This document shows positions 26,958 through 32,666 of a DNA stretch of 42,328 nt, piece after piece. A program made the position numbers and the translations under genes. Position 1 is the stretch's first letter; every line of letters starts with the position of its first letter. The notes below the pieces were generated by a model. That model did no database searches. It worked only from the letters and a program-made list of their open reading frames with translations, and was not told where the DNA came from. This stretch comes from a virus. The stretch covers positions 1 to 42,328 of the IMG/VR virus record IMGVR_UViG_3300047496_000268, one strand, 5' to 3'.

Positions 26958-27182
26958 TTAAGCCTCTTCCTCTCTGATGAACTGCTTGCATTCTTCAACG
27001 CTTTCAAAACTTTGTATCACCCAATTGTCTTCACCGATTACGGAGTACCAAGCTTCATCATCGTTATTTTGATAGCCGATACCTTCAACCGGCTTATCTG
27101 TTTGTAAATCGCCATCGCGGTCTAGTTCAAAAAACACTGTTCGCTGAAAGTTGGCTAGTATCCTGTATCCCTTATATTTCAT
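26958..27182 (-). CDS. Unknown protein, 74 aa
   Basis: Starts MKYKGYRILANFQRTVFFEL, a small beta unit, followed by DNWVIQSFESVEECKQFIRE, which resembles the end of small phage proteins that fold as a beta sheet plus helix. One base separates it from the next gene. Function unknown. Confidence 0.65.
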   Translation of the reverse strand: MKYKGYRILANFQRTVFFELDRDGDLQTDKPVEGIGYQNNDDEAWYSVIGEDNWVIQSFESVEECKQFIREEEA

Positions 27183-27231
27183 TGCTTTACCTCTGTTAAT
27201 TTGCTATTATAGAACCATAGAACTTTAACAA

Positions 27232-27513
27232 TTATTCTTGATGTGTGCGCTCCCAGGCGTGTTGCCTTACGTGTTTTGGCAGGTCATCCCAGCCGATAGA
27301 CTGTCCCAGGTGAGTGAGCCGGTTATGTTCATCCGGTTCAGCAAGGACATCACCAAACTGGCTGAACCCTTGCGGGTCTGTTGGGTTGTCGCTTAAGCCC
27401 AGCGCCATAAAATAGCGCTTCCGGTCAATTCCGCTTGTGTGAGCGTAGTCTGTAACCACTGTGTAGCGGTCTAGCGTTTTACCGCCGTTATCGTAAACTC
27501 CGATTATTTTCAT
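27232..27513 (-). CDS. Unknown protein, 93 aa
   Basis: AAGGAGG precedes ATG 27513. An N-terminal beta hairpin (MKIIGVYDNGGKTLDRYTVV) is followed by YFMALGLSDNPTDPQGFSQF and a short helix (HVRQHAWERTHQE). It looks like a conserved small phage protein, but no function is known to me. Confidence 0.67.
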   Translation of the reverse strand: MKIIGVYDNGGKTLDRYTVVTDYAHTSGIDRKRYFMALGLSDNPTDPQGFSQFGDVLAEPDEHNRLTHLGQSIGWDDLPKHVRQHAWERTHQE

Positions 27514-27522
27514 ATTGCCTCC

Positions 27523-27554
27523 TTGACAAGTTGATCGCGGTTGATGTTCTAATA
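27523..27554 (+). promoter_or_regulatory. 32-bp promoter-like repeat, copy 1
   Basis: TTGACAA-N3-GATCGC-N2-TTGATGTTCTAATA, identical at 27 of 32 positions to 28679-28710. TTGACA and TCTAAT are 19 bases apart. On the plus strand it points into the antisense of the 27558-27869 gene. Confidence 0.5.
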
Positions 27555-27557
27555 TGT

Positions 27558-27869
27558 TTATCGCAAATACCTTACGTGCGGGTGATATTGAGTAGTGTTA
27601 AGGCTCTCCAAGCCTTGCCGTTCACTCAACACGTTACCGCGAGCGTGATTAGCGGGCTTTTGCCAACTGGCGGGCATAAATATGTCGCCGGTGCTCAGGT
27701 CAATAAAGGCAACCACTGAGCCTTCACGCGTTACCTTCGCGTATTTTTTGCCCTGGCGGACTTCAATGCGCGGGTTGGCGTTATTGGGAAAATTCTTAGT
27801 CATATAGTCATCGTATAGGCGTTGCCATTCGCTTACGAACTGGTCAATTGCCTGGTTTATGTCGCTCAT
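27558..27869 (-). CDS. Unknown protein, 103 aa
   Basis: AAGGAGTAATC precedes ATG 27869. Residues 1-35 are helical (DINQAIDQFVSEWQRLYDDY). Residues 40-75 form a beta unit (IEVRQGKKYAKVTREGSVVA, then FIDLSTGDIFMPASW) that resembles small phage modules with a G-x-K-Y-x-K-V core. Function unknown. Confidence 0.67.
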   Translation of the reverse strand: MSDINQAIDQFVSEWQRLYDDYMTKNFPNNANPRIEVRQGKKYAKVTREGSVVAFIDLSTGDIFMPASWQKPANHARGNVLSERQGLESLNTTQYHPHVRYLR

Positions 27870-27882
27870 AGGTGATTACTCC

Positions 27883-27957
27883 TTAAATGTTGAACTGCTT
27901 AAATTTATATGCGAGAAATGATTTCCGGCGTTTGAGGGCGCGAAGTTTCTTAAGCAT
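27883..27957 (-). CDS. Possible basic micropeptide, 24 aa
   Basis: ATG 27957 has GGAG ten bases upstream and overlaps the stop of the previous gene. The peptide begins MLKKLRALKRRKSFLAYKFK and is very basic. It could be a real micropeptide or chance. Confidence 0.35.
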   Translation of the reverse strand: MLKKLRALKRRKSFLAYKFKQFNI

Positions 27958-28132
27958 CGGCTTCAAACTCCTCTATCATATAGTCAATTTCGTTAGCCAG
28001 CGCGTCAGTGGTAAATGTAGCCTCCACGTTATGCAGTACTTCCGAAATGCGCTCTTCGCTTACGGATATTCCGTAGTCTTTGAGCCGACCAGCAACTTTG
28101 TCGCGGTCTTCTTGTTCCCAAGTGATTTTCAT
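27950..28132 (-). CDS. Unknown acidic protein, 60 aa
   Basis: ATG 28132 (MKITWEQEDRDKVAGRLKDY) directly follows GGGGGAAGA and is preferred over the open frame to 28186. Helical and acidic, ending EIDYMIEEFEADA. Function unknown. Confidence 0.65.
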   Translation of the reverse strand: MKITWEQEDRDKVAGRLKDYGISVSEERISEVLHNVEATFTTDALANEIDYMIEEFEADA

Positions 28133-28140
28133 TCTTCCCC

Positions 28141-28272
28141 CTAAGCGTATAGGCAGTATAGAAAGCCGAGTATCAGAACTGCCCAAAAAAAGCTGTTCAT
28201 CAAATCTTCTTTAAACTGTTGCCGTTTCGCTTGCCTCTTAAAATTGATGTGTGTTCCTACTTTGCAGACCAT
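28141..28272 (-). CDS. Small membrane protein, 43 aa; first gene of early operon B
   Basis: ATG 28272 follows AGGGGAAC. The N-terminus is basic (FKRQAKRQQFKEDLMN); residues 26-43 form a membrane helix (SFFWAVLILGFLYCLYA). It lies at the end of a 310-base structured leader. Confidence 0.58.
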   Translation of the reverse strand: MVCKVGTHINFKRQAKRQQFKEDLMNSFFWAVLILGFLYCLYA

Positions 28273-28306
28273 TTTGTGTTCCCCTTTTTATTTTATCCAG
28301 TCCGGT

Positions 28307-28534
28307 TAAGTAGCTAACTGGTGCAAGCACCCGCCTTTGTTTGTGGCTTATATAGGGTGCTTGCGCTGTCTGTTTCAATTCACCGGAGCCGTTAGGACTT
28401 ATTCCGGACTGTCTATTGCAACAGCCAGTAAGCTACTTAGTGAGTTAAGGTACAGGATTATAGACTTGCTATCGGCTTCTAAATACTTTACTTAATAGCT
28501 GAGCGAGCGTATAATGTAGATAGTACCTTAACTC
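28307..28534. ncRNA. Large nested inverted repeats in the leader of early operon B
   Basis: There is no gene in 28273-28776. The outer helix TAAGTAGCT-A-ACTGG pairs with CCAGT-A-AGCTACTTA (28307-28321 with 28425-28439). Inside lie GCAAGCACCC/GGGTGCTTGC (28323-28332 with 28355-28364) and a second arm with CTGT/ACAG, CAAT/ATTG and CCGGA/TCCGG. Next to it, GAGTTAAGGTAC and GTACCTTAACTC (28442-28453, 28523-28534) form a perfect 12-bp repeat. The operon B promoter would transcribe all of it as a leader; an origin or a stable RNA are alternatives. Confidence 0.6.
28496..28524 (+). promoter_or_regulatory. Possible rightward promoter inside the inverted repeat
   Basis: On the plus strand TTTACT and a perfect TATAAT are separated by 17 bases, within the loop of the 12-bp inverted repeat. 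Its transcript would run toward the HTH gene and oppose the operon B promoter. Confidence 0.4.
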
Positions 28535-28589
28535 TTTGGAATGGTTTGTAATGTGCGGGTCAATCGCTTTGTTTGATTAACCTAGCTAC

Positions 28590-28618
28590 AGTGTACACCA
28601 GCACAATAAAAAAGTCAA
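28590..28618 (-). promoter_or_regulatory. Early operon B promoter
   Basis: On the minus strand TTGACT (28613-28618) and TACACT (28590-28595) are 17 bases apart. The spacer contains ATTGTGCTGG (28598-28607), one base different from the two operator copies in the early operon A promoter. The predicted start near 28583 gives a leader of about 310 bases. Confidence 0.75.
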
Positions 28619-28678
28619 TACCTTTAGACTATTTATTTATACTAACACCTCTAAGACTGTGCATAACTGTATATACAT

Positions 28679-28710
28679 TTGACAACCGGATCGCCTTTGA
28701 TGTTCTAATA
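28679..28710 (+). promoter_or_regulatory. 32-bp promoter-like repeat, copy 2
   Basis: Second copy of the element at 27523. It directly abuts a TGTATATACA site (28668-28677) and points at the HTH gene, so it may be a second promoter for it. Confidence 0.55.
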
Positions 28711-28740
28711 GTGAACTCAAAAACGCCAAAACCCACCCTA

Positions 28741-28769
28741 TTGCCATATGTATATACAGAGGCTATACT
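28741..28769 (+). promoter_or_regulatory. Promoter of the HTH gene with operator in the spacer
   Basis: TTGCCA (28741-28746), a 17-base spacer and TATACT (28764-28769). The spacer contains TGTATATACA (28749-28758). ATG 28777 lies seven bases after the -10 box, so the transcript is probably leaderless. This is the arrangement of a self-regulating repressor gene. Confidence 0.75.
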
Positions 28770-28776
28770 GCCATTT

Positions 28777-29307
28777 ATGGTAATGACAGCCGATGTAGCA
28801 AAAAAATCACGCGGACAGCAACTTAAAGTCGCCGAGCGCAATGTACTTATTAGCAAGCTCATAGACTACCTTTGCGAAGGCTATGCTAGTACTAACTCAC
28901 TAGCTAAGAAGCTCAGAGTTTCCCGCGCCACAATAGAGGCATACAGACCCCTGGCGGATGAAATAATCGCCAAGACAAAACTAGACCGCAATGTAGTTCG
29001 TAATCTCCAAGTACGTAGAACATACGAGTTAATAGAAATGCTGATGGATGATTTACGAAGCTCAAAAAGCGTGAAAGACCGCGCGAGCATTTACGGCTCA
29101 ATTTATAAGTTTTCCAGTCATCTAGCGTTAATAACAGGGTTAAATGTTGAAACTCACGTCAATGTAGACCCCTCAAAACTGGTTATTATTCGCTCAAGAA
29201 AGCCATCAAAAGGCAATAAAACAGTTATAGAGGCTGATGAGCCCGCAATGCGCGACAGCGTCAATACGTTACCTGTTATTAGTGATGAAGGCGGGTTAGT
29301 TCACTAG
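28777..29307 (+). CDS. HTH DNA-binding protein (regulator or small-terminase-like), 176 aa
   Basis: ATG 28777 is chosen from the leaderless promoter; the open frame to 28573 runs through promoter sequences. Residues 20-50 contain an HTH (YASTNSLAKKLRVSRATIEA). Residues 60-110 are helical (YELIEMLMDDLRSSKSVKDR), then SSHLALITGLNVETHVNVDP. The HTH, helical core and G-L-N-V-E-T end resemble small terminase subunits, and none lies beside the large terminase. However, its own promoter and that of the next operon are covered by TGTATATACA palindromes, which fits a repressor. Both roles are possible. Confidence 0.7.
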   Translation: MVMTADVAKKSRGQQLKVAERNVLISKLIDYLCEGYASTNSLAKKLRVSRATIEAYRPLADEIIAKTKLDRNVVRNLQVRRTYELIEMLMDDLRSSKSVKDRASIYGSIYKFSSHLALITGLNVETHVNVDPSKLVIIRSRKPSKGNKTVIEADEPAMRDSVNTLPVISDEGGLVH

Positions 29308-29881
29308 CCTAGTCTTTTGTATATACAAGTGTCAGAAATCACGGCATTATACACCACTCGCTTAAGCTTGTATATACAGTTATACCCCTGTTAGCACTAT
29401 ATTAAGCCTCAAAAACGAGCCACGTAGAGCCGTTCTAAGGCGTTTTGTATATACAATATGACTATACATACCACTTGCTTGTATATACAACAGTCGCACA
29501 AGGTATATTCTCAGACGTGCTGACTAGGGGTGGAGCGTGTCGCATTGTATATACATAGTGGCATACGCTACATATGGTGTGTATCAATTGGAGCCATAAG
29601 GATTTATCATCATCATTAAATGATAGGCATTGGCTAAGGCGGGGGTGTTTTCAATTGGGTTCCCCAACCCCGTGCCCGCAGTCCCGTTCCATCAAACCTA
29701 GCACGAACGTTTGAGCGTGACTGAATCGTTTGCCTCACAATGCGAGAGACCTGCCTTTGAACCCTTTGTATATACAAATGAAATGGATCACAAAAAATTG
29801 GGGGGTAAGCCAAAATCCGACTTGTATATACAAAAAGAATTACTTATAATGTATATACAAACTAATTGATTAGGAGTAATC
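29308..29881. other. Gene-free control region
   Basis: No convincing reading frame. It holds seven or more TGTATATACA sites in two groups (29318-29555 and 29767-29859). Between them is an AT-rich tract with TTATCATCATCATT and TAAATGATAG, followed by a G/C-rich stretch. Iterated sites next to an AT-rich tract is the usual form of a replication origin, but operators or packaging sites are equally possible. Confidence 0.55.
29822..29850 (+). promoter_or_regulatory. Promoter covered by two palindromes
   Basis: TTGTAT (29822-29827) and TATAAT (29845-29850) are 17 bases apart. One TGTATATACA site overlaps the -35 (29823-29832) and another begins at the last base of the -10 (29850-29859), so a bound protein would block it. 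It drives the 29882-30805 genes. Confidence 0.7.
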
Positions 29882-30091
29882 ATGACTGAAGAACAAATCA
29901 AAGAACTACAAGCTTGGCAGGACGAAGACTTCGGACTGTTCATGCACCGGCTGGCTCAAACCCACGACCAGAATGGTTATAAAAAGGGATCATTCCTAAG
30001 TTTGATGTGGCTGCTTTGGAGAATCCACTCTAAGGCGAAGAAATACGATATGGGCACACTGATGCAGATCAAGCTAGGGAAAGAGCTGTGA
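29882..30091 (+). CDS. Unknown protein, 69 aa
   Basis: AGGAGTAATC precedes ATG 29882. Helical and charged (TEEQIKELQAWQDEDFGLFM) with a Lys-rich end. First gene under the palindrome-covered promoter, so it is a candidate for an early or lysogeny-related function, but no family is known to me. Confidence 0.67.
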   Translation: MTEEQIKELQAWQDEDFGLFMHRLAQTHDQNGYKKGSFLSLMWLLWRIHSKAKKYDMGTLMQIKLGKEL

Positions 30092-30333
30092 AGCGCCTGT
30101 GGGAGGCTCTGATGCTGGTTTATGCCATCCCTCTGCTGGTTATTATCGGCATCGTTTGGCTGATAGCCACGCCGGTCTATTTCGTAATGAGGCATTGGAC
30201 CTGCTGGCGGATTGGGCATTGCTGGCATTTTGATAGCGATTCGTTGGTCGGTCACTGGATTCGCTGTGGACGCTGCAATAAATTGGATGAGTACGTTCCC
30301 GGAGCTCACGAGCCGAAAGGTTATCATGCCTAA
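30088..30333 (+). CDS. Membrane protein with Cys-rich C-terminus, 81 aa
   Basis: Starts with GTG 30088 overlapping the previous stop (GTGA). Residues 8-32 form a membrane helix (MLVYAIPLLVIIGIVWLIAT). WTCWRIGHCWHF and WIRCGRCNKL contain two Cys pairs that may form a zinc ribbon on the cytoplasmic side. Function unknown. Confidence 0.62.
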   Translation: MKRLWEALMLVYAIPLLVIIGIVWLIATPVYFVMRHWTCWRIGHCWHFDSDSLVGHWIRCGRCNKLDEYVPGAHEPKGYHA

Positions 30334-30646
30334 GAAATATCTTTTGTATATACATAACTCGGACCGGTTCGACACTCTAAATGAACGCGGGCAGAAGTCC
30401 AACCTGGTGAACGACTTGCTCGATAAGCATTGGTTGAACATAGAGCAGGTGGCTAAACTGCCCAAATCTAAAAAGCCTTTGAAGGAAGTTGATCCTATTT
30501 TGATTGACCCTAAGCCAAAGGTCATCAAAACTCCAGCCGAGGCAAGCAAAGCAGCCAATGTTGAGACTTGTCCACACGGCTATGCCAAGGGTAACTGTAA
30601 GAAAGCCGATTGCAATAAAAAGTTCGCAGCCTTACAATCCGCGTAG
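30326..30646 (+). CDS. Unknown protein with C-terminal Cys motif, 106 aa
   Basis: ATG 30326 (MPKKYLLYIHNSDRFDTLNE) overlaps the previous gene and has AAAGG upstream. A Lys-rich middle and CPHGYAKGNCKKADC near the end, a likely zinc site, are visible. A TGTATATACA site lies within its first codons, where a bound protein could block elongation. Confidence 0.65.
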   Translation: MPKKYLLYIHNSDRFDTLNERGQKSNLVNDLLDKHWLNIEQVAKLPKSKKPLKEVDPILIDPKPKVIKTPAEASKAANVETCPHGYAKGNCKKADCNKKFAALQSA

Positions 30647-30673
30647 TGATACAATACTAGGTTGGAGAGCAGG

Positions 30674-30805
30674 ATGGTGAGCGTAAATGATGTCATAATC
30701 GCAGAGCTGGGCATAATTATAATTGCAGATGCCTATACTGCCTACAATGCTTGGAAGCATCGCGGGCTAAAGAAATACCCCCGGAAACTCAATCACTTCC
30801 ACTAA
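30674..30805 (+). CDS. Small protein, 43 aa
   Basis: GGAG precedes ATG 30674. MVSVNDVIIAELGIIIIADA is hydrophobic and may be membrane bound; the end is basic (WKHRGLKKYPRKLNHFH). A terminator follows at once. Confidence 0.55.
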   Translation: MVSVNDVIIAELGIIIIADAYTAYNAWKHRGLKKYPRKLNHFH

Positions 30806-30836
30806 AAAAGACCCCCGAAATGGAGGTCTTTTCTTT
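30806..30836. terminator. Bidirectional intrinsic terminator
   Basis: AAAAGACC pairs with GGTCTTTT, with A residues on the left and T residues on the right. It ends the 29882-30805 unit and the converging 30848 gene. Confidence 0.88.
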
Positions 30837-30847
30837 ATGCCGAAACT

Positions 30848-31495
30848 TTAAGAAGTCTGGCTTTGGTCAGGCTGGCTTGTTGCCTGGTCGGGATTTACAT
30901 ACCCGCCATTGTCTGCCTTTTTGAGACCAAGACGATCAGCTACCCAGTCCTGGGCAGTCTCAACGTGCGCGATTAGCTTCGCGTAGTCGTAACCGCTAAG
31001 CAGTCGGGCTGCTCGAACCTTAAAGGCTTCAAGGTCGTTAAGAACTTGAGCTAGGCTCTGGTTGATTTGCACCTGGTCAGGTACTACGCCGTGAGGCAGA
31101 GGACCGACTGTTGCTGCGTTCTGCGGAGTTGTTGAAGCTTCCGGTGGAACTGGTGCAGCCTTATCCTTTACGGTACCGGGCTTTTGAGTTGCGCCACCCT
31201 TACGAGCTGCTGCTTTGGCAGGAGCCTTAGCTTCTGTAGCGCCTGGTACGCTTTCAGAACCTTGGCTTGGAGTTGTTGGCTGAGCTGGTGCGTTAGCCTC
31301 ATCCTCTGCTGGTGCAGCCGGAGCAGATGGAGAATTCTGAGTGCTTGGAGCAGAATCAGGATTCGTGTCTGGAGCTGCTGGATCAGCGCTGCCGTTAGTT
31401 GATGTTGGTGCAGATGTTGTATCTGCTGGAGCGCCTTGATCGGCTGCCTTTTGGTCGGCTGCTGGATCAACTGGCGGTGTTACTTGCTCTGCCAT
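30848..31495 (-). CDS. Pro/Ala-rich protein of unknown role, 215 aa
   Basis: AAGGAGG precedes ATG 31495. Residues 1-135 are low-complexity Pro/Ala/Thr/Ser sequence. Residues 140-200 are a folded helical part (QINQSLAQVLNDLEAFKVRA, YDYAKLIAHVETAQDWVADR). It stands alone on the minus strand between control and late regions. The folded end recalls small phage proteins encoded near virion genes; function unknown. Confidence 0.68.
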   Translation of the reverse strand: MAEQVTPPVDPAADQKAADQGAPADTTSAPTSTNGSADPAAPDTNPDSAPSTQNSPSAPAAPAEDEANAPAQPTTPSQGSESVPGATEAKAPAKAAARKGGATQKPGTVKDKAAPVPPEASTTPQNAATVGPLPHGVVPDQVQINQSLAQVLNDLEAFKVRAARLLSGYDYAKLIAHVETAQDWVADRLGLKKADNGGYVNPDQATSQPDQSQTS

Positions 31496-31528
31496 TATAA
31501 CCTCCTTAGTTATTTAGCTTACAAAATC

Positions 31529-31534
31529 ATTATA
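31529..31534 (-). promoter_or_regulatory. Possible promoter (-10) of the 30848 gene
   Basis: A perfect TATAAT on the minus strand 34 bases before the start codon; the -35 region is weak. Confidence 0.4.
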
Positions 31535-31567
31535 CCGCAAGCATTTTAACATTCCAGTGGAAATATA

Positions 31568-31656
31568 AACAGCCCACCCGTGAAGGTGAGCTGTAGGAGT
31601 AATCACGCAAGGGTTTGCATAGGCTAATCTCGCAATAAAGCCTATTTGCTTGCACC
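31568..31656. other. Two hairpins between divergent promoters
   Basis: The gene-free stretch 31496-31756 contains CAGC-C-CACC/GGTG-A-G-C-T-G near 31571-31593. It also contains a nested arm built of GCAA/TTGC, GCA/TGC and TAGGCT/AGCCTA (31608-31653). AGGAGTAATC occurs between them without a following start codon. They may regulate the late transcript or mark a processing site. Confidence 0.4.
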
Positions 31657-31732
31657 CGAAATTGTACTATACTGAGCCTAAATAAGCAATAGTTGTTTGC
31701 AAATTGCTTACGGATGCGTATAGTAATAATAT
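31646..31732 (+). promoter_or_regulatory. Tandem late promoters
   Basis: TTGCTT-16-TATACT (31646-31673) and TTGCAA-16-TATAGT (31697-31724), with an alternative TTGCTT-17-TAATAT (31704-31732). They precede the late operon starting at 31757. Confidence 0.65.
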
Positions 31733-31756
31733 AAGGTCAAACTTTAAGGAGATAAC

Positions 31757-32149
31757 ATGGCATCATCACCATCAACAGTAAACAACCCAGGGCAGGGTCA
31801 GTCAGGCGATTTCGCCTACAAGTCATACCGAACTGGTATTGACGGTTCAGTCGCAGCAGCCACTACCAACGTAGGCGACTGGGGATACTTTTCAACAACC
31901 GCAGCAGCTACCAACGTTGTTAAGACCGGCGCTGGTCAGCTTGGTACCCTTTTGGTGCTTGGTGGTACTATCGGTGCTATCACCATCTTCGACAACACCG
32001 CAGCTTCAGGAGCTTTGATCGCAGCAGCCTTCACTCCAGCAGCCCTAGCCGGTGGTGGACCTGGTGCCTACGTCTTCAACGTAGCCTTCAGTGTCGGTTT
32101 GACAATCGTTACTGCTGCTGCCACTGTCTACACAGTAATGTACCGATAG
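31757..32149 (+). CDS. Small beta-rich virion protein, 130 aa
   Basis: AAGGAGATAAC precedes ATG 31757. Ala/Thr/Gly-rich beta sequence (GTLLVLGGTIGAITIFDNTA, AYVFNVAFSVGLTIVTAAAT) without enzyme motifs. It is the first late gene and resembles in style the 140-residue protein next to it. A capsid decoration or fibre protein is likely. Confidence 0.68.
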   Translation: MASSPSTVNNPGQGQSGDFAYKSYRTGIDGSVAAATTNVGDWGYFSTTAAATNVVKTGAGQLGTLLVLGGTIGAITIFDNTAASGALIAAAFTPAALAGGGPGAYVFNVAFSVGLTIVTAAATVYTVMYR

Positions 32150-32161
32150 TTGGGAGCTCTT

Positions 32162-32227
32162 ATGGCGAAACCGCCAATTCAAAACTCAGTCAATGTACAC
32201 ATAAACGTAAATACGAACGGAAATTAG
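32162..32227 (+). CDS. Possible micropeptide, 21 aa
   Basis: GGGAG precedes ATG 32162 and the stop lies one base before the next gene's ATG. The peptide ends in alternating polar and hydrophobic residues (SVNVHINVNTNGN). Short, so uncertain. Confidence 0.4.
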   Translation: MAKPPIQNSVNVHINVNTNGN

Positions 32228-32228
32228 T

Positions 32229-32651
32229 ATGGCAGGACTTGGACCCAACACCCCTTCGCAGTCTGATCTTGAGTATCAGTACTTCTTAGATTTGCCTCCA
32301 GGTGGTGTAGGCGTTCAAAACGCTTCTGGTAACGTTGCTGCAACTGCTACTACCGCAACGCTGCCAGGTGTAGCCGGTAAAACGACTTATATCACGGGGT
32401 TTGACATCACCGGAGCTGGTGCAACAGCCGGTTCCGCAATACTGATAACCGTGACTGGTGTGGCGGGGGGTACGCTGACCTACGTACTTGACGTGCCAAC
32501 CGGAGCTACCGCAGCAATGGCTCCTTACCAGGTGCGTTTCCCGTACCCACTTCCAGCCTCAGCCGTGAACACTCCTATCGTGGTAAACGTGCCAAGCTTT
32601 GGAGCCGGTAACACAAACGCAGCAGTAGTAGCCTACGGATTCCAGATTTAA
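32229..32651 (+). CDS. Small beta-rich virion protein, 140 aa
   Basis: Gly/Ala/Thr-rich strands (GNVAATATTATLPGVAGKTT, YITGFDITGAGATAGSAILI, then VPSFGAGNTNAAVVAYGFQI) look like a jelly-roll or Ig-like fold. The ending resembles head-fibre and decoration proteins of other phages. It probably decorates the capsid. Confidence 0.7.
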   Translation: MAGLGPNTPSQSDLEYQYFLDLPPGGVGVQNASGNVAATATTATLPGVAGKTTYITGFDITGAGATAGSAILITVTGVAGGTLTYVLDVPTGATAAMAPYQVRFPYPLPASAVNTPIVVNVPSFGAGNTNAAVVAYGFQI

Positions 32652-32666
32652 ACAAGGAGGGCAGCT

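Larger units (their letters stand above)
28668..30354. repeat. Cluster of 11 exact TGTATATACA palindromes
   Basis: Copies start at 28668, 28749, 29318, 29369, 29446, 29480, 29546, 29767, 29823, 29850 and 30345; a twelfth is at 18488. The extended consensus is TTGTATATACAA. Seven lie in the 574-base gene-free stretch 29308-29881. By chance a given 10-mer is expected far less than once in a genome this size. They are probably sites for the adjacent HTH protein, serving as operators, a partition or pac site, or an origin. Confidence 0.85.

Noticed and set aside
23112-28272. Plus-strand frames opposite early operon B
   Set aside because: They are mirror frames of tightly coupled minus-strand genes and have no ribosome sites.
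28573-28776. Extension of the HTH gene to an ATG at 28573
   Set aside because: The added 68 residues would run through two promoter-like elements and two palindromes, and the leaderless promoter fits ATG 28777 exactly.
29308-29881. CRISPR array
   Set aside because: The repeats are only 10-12 bases, palindromic, irregularly spaced by 27-221 bases, and there are no cas genes.
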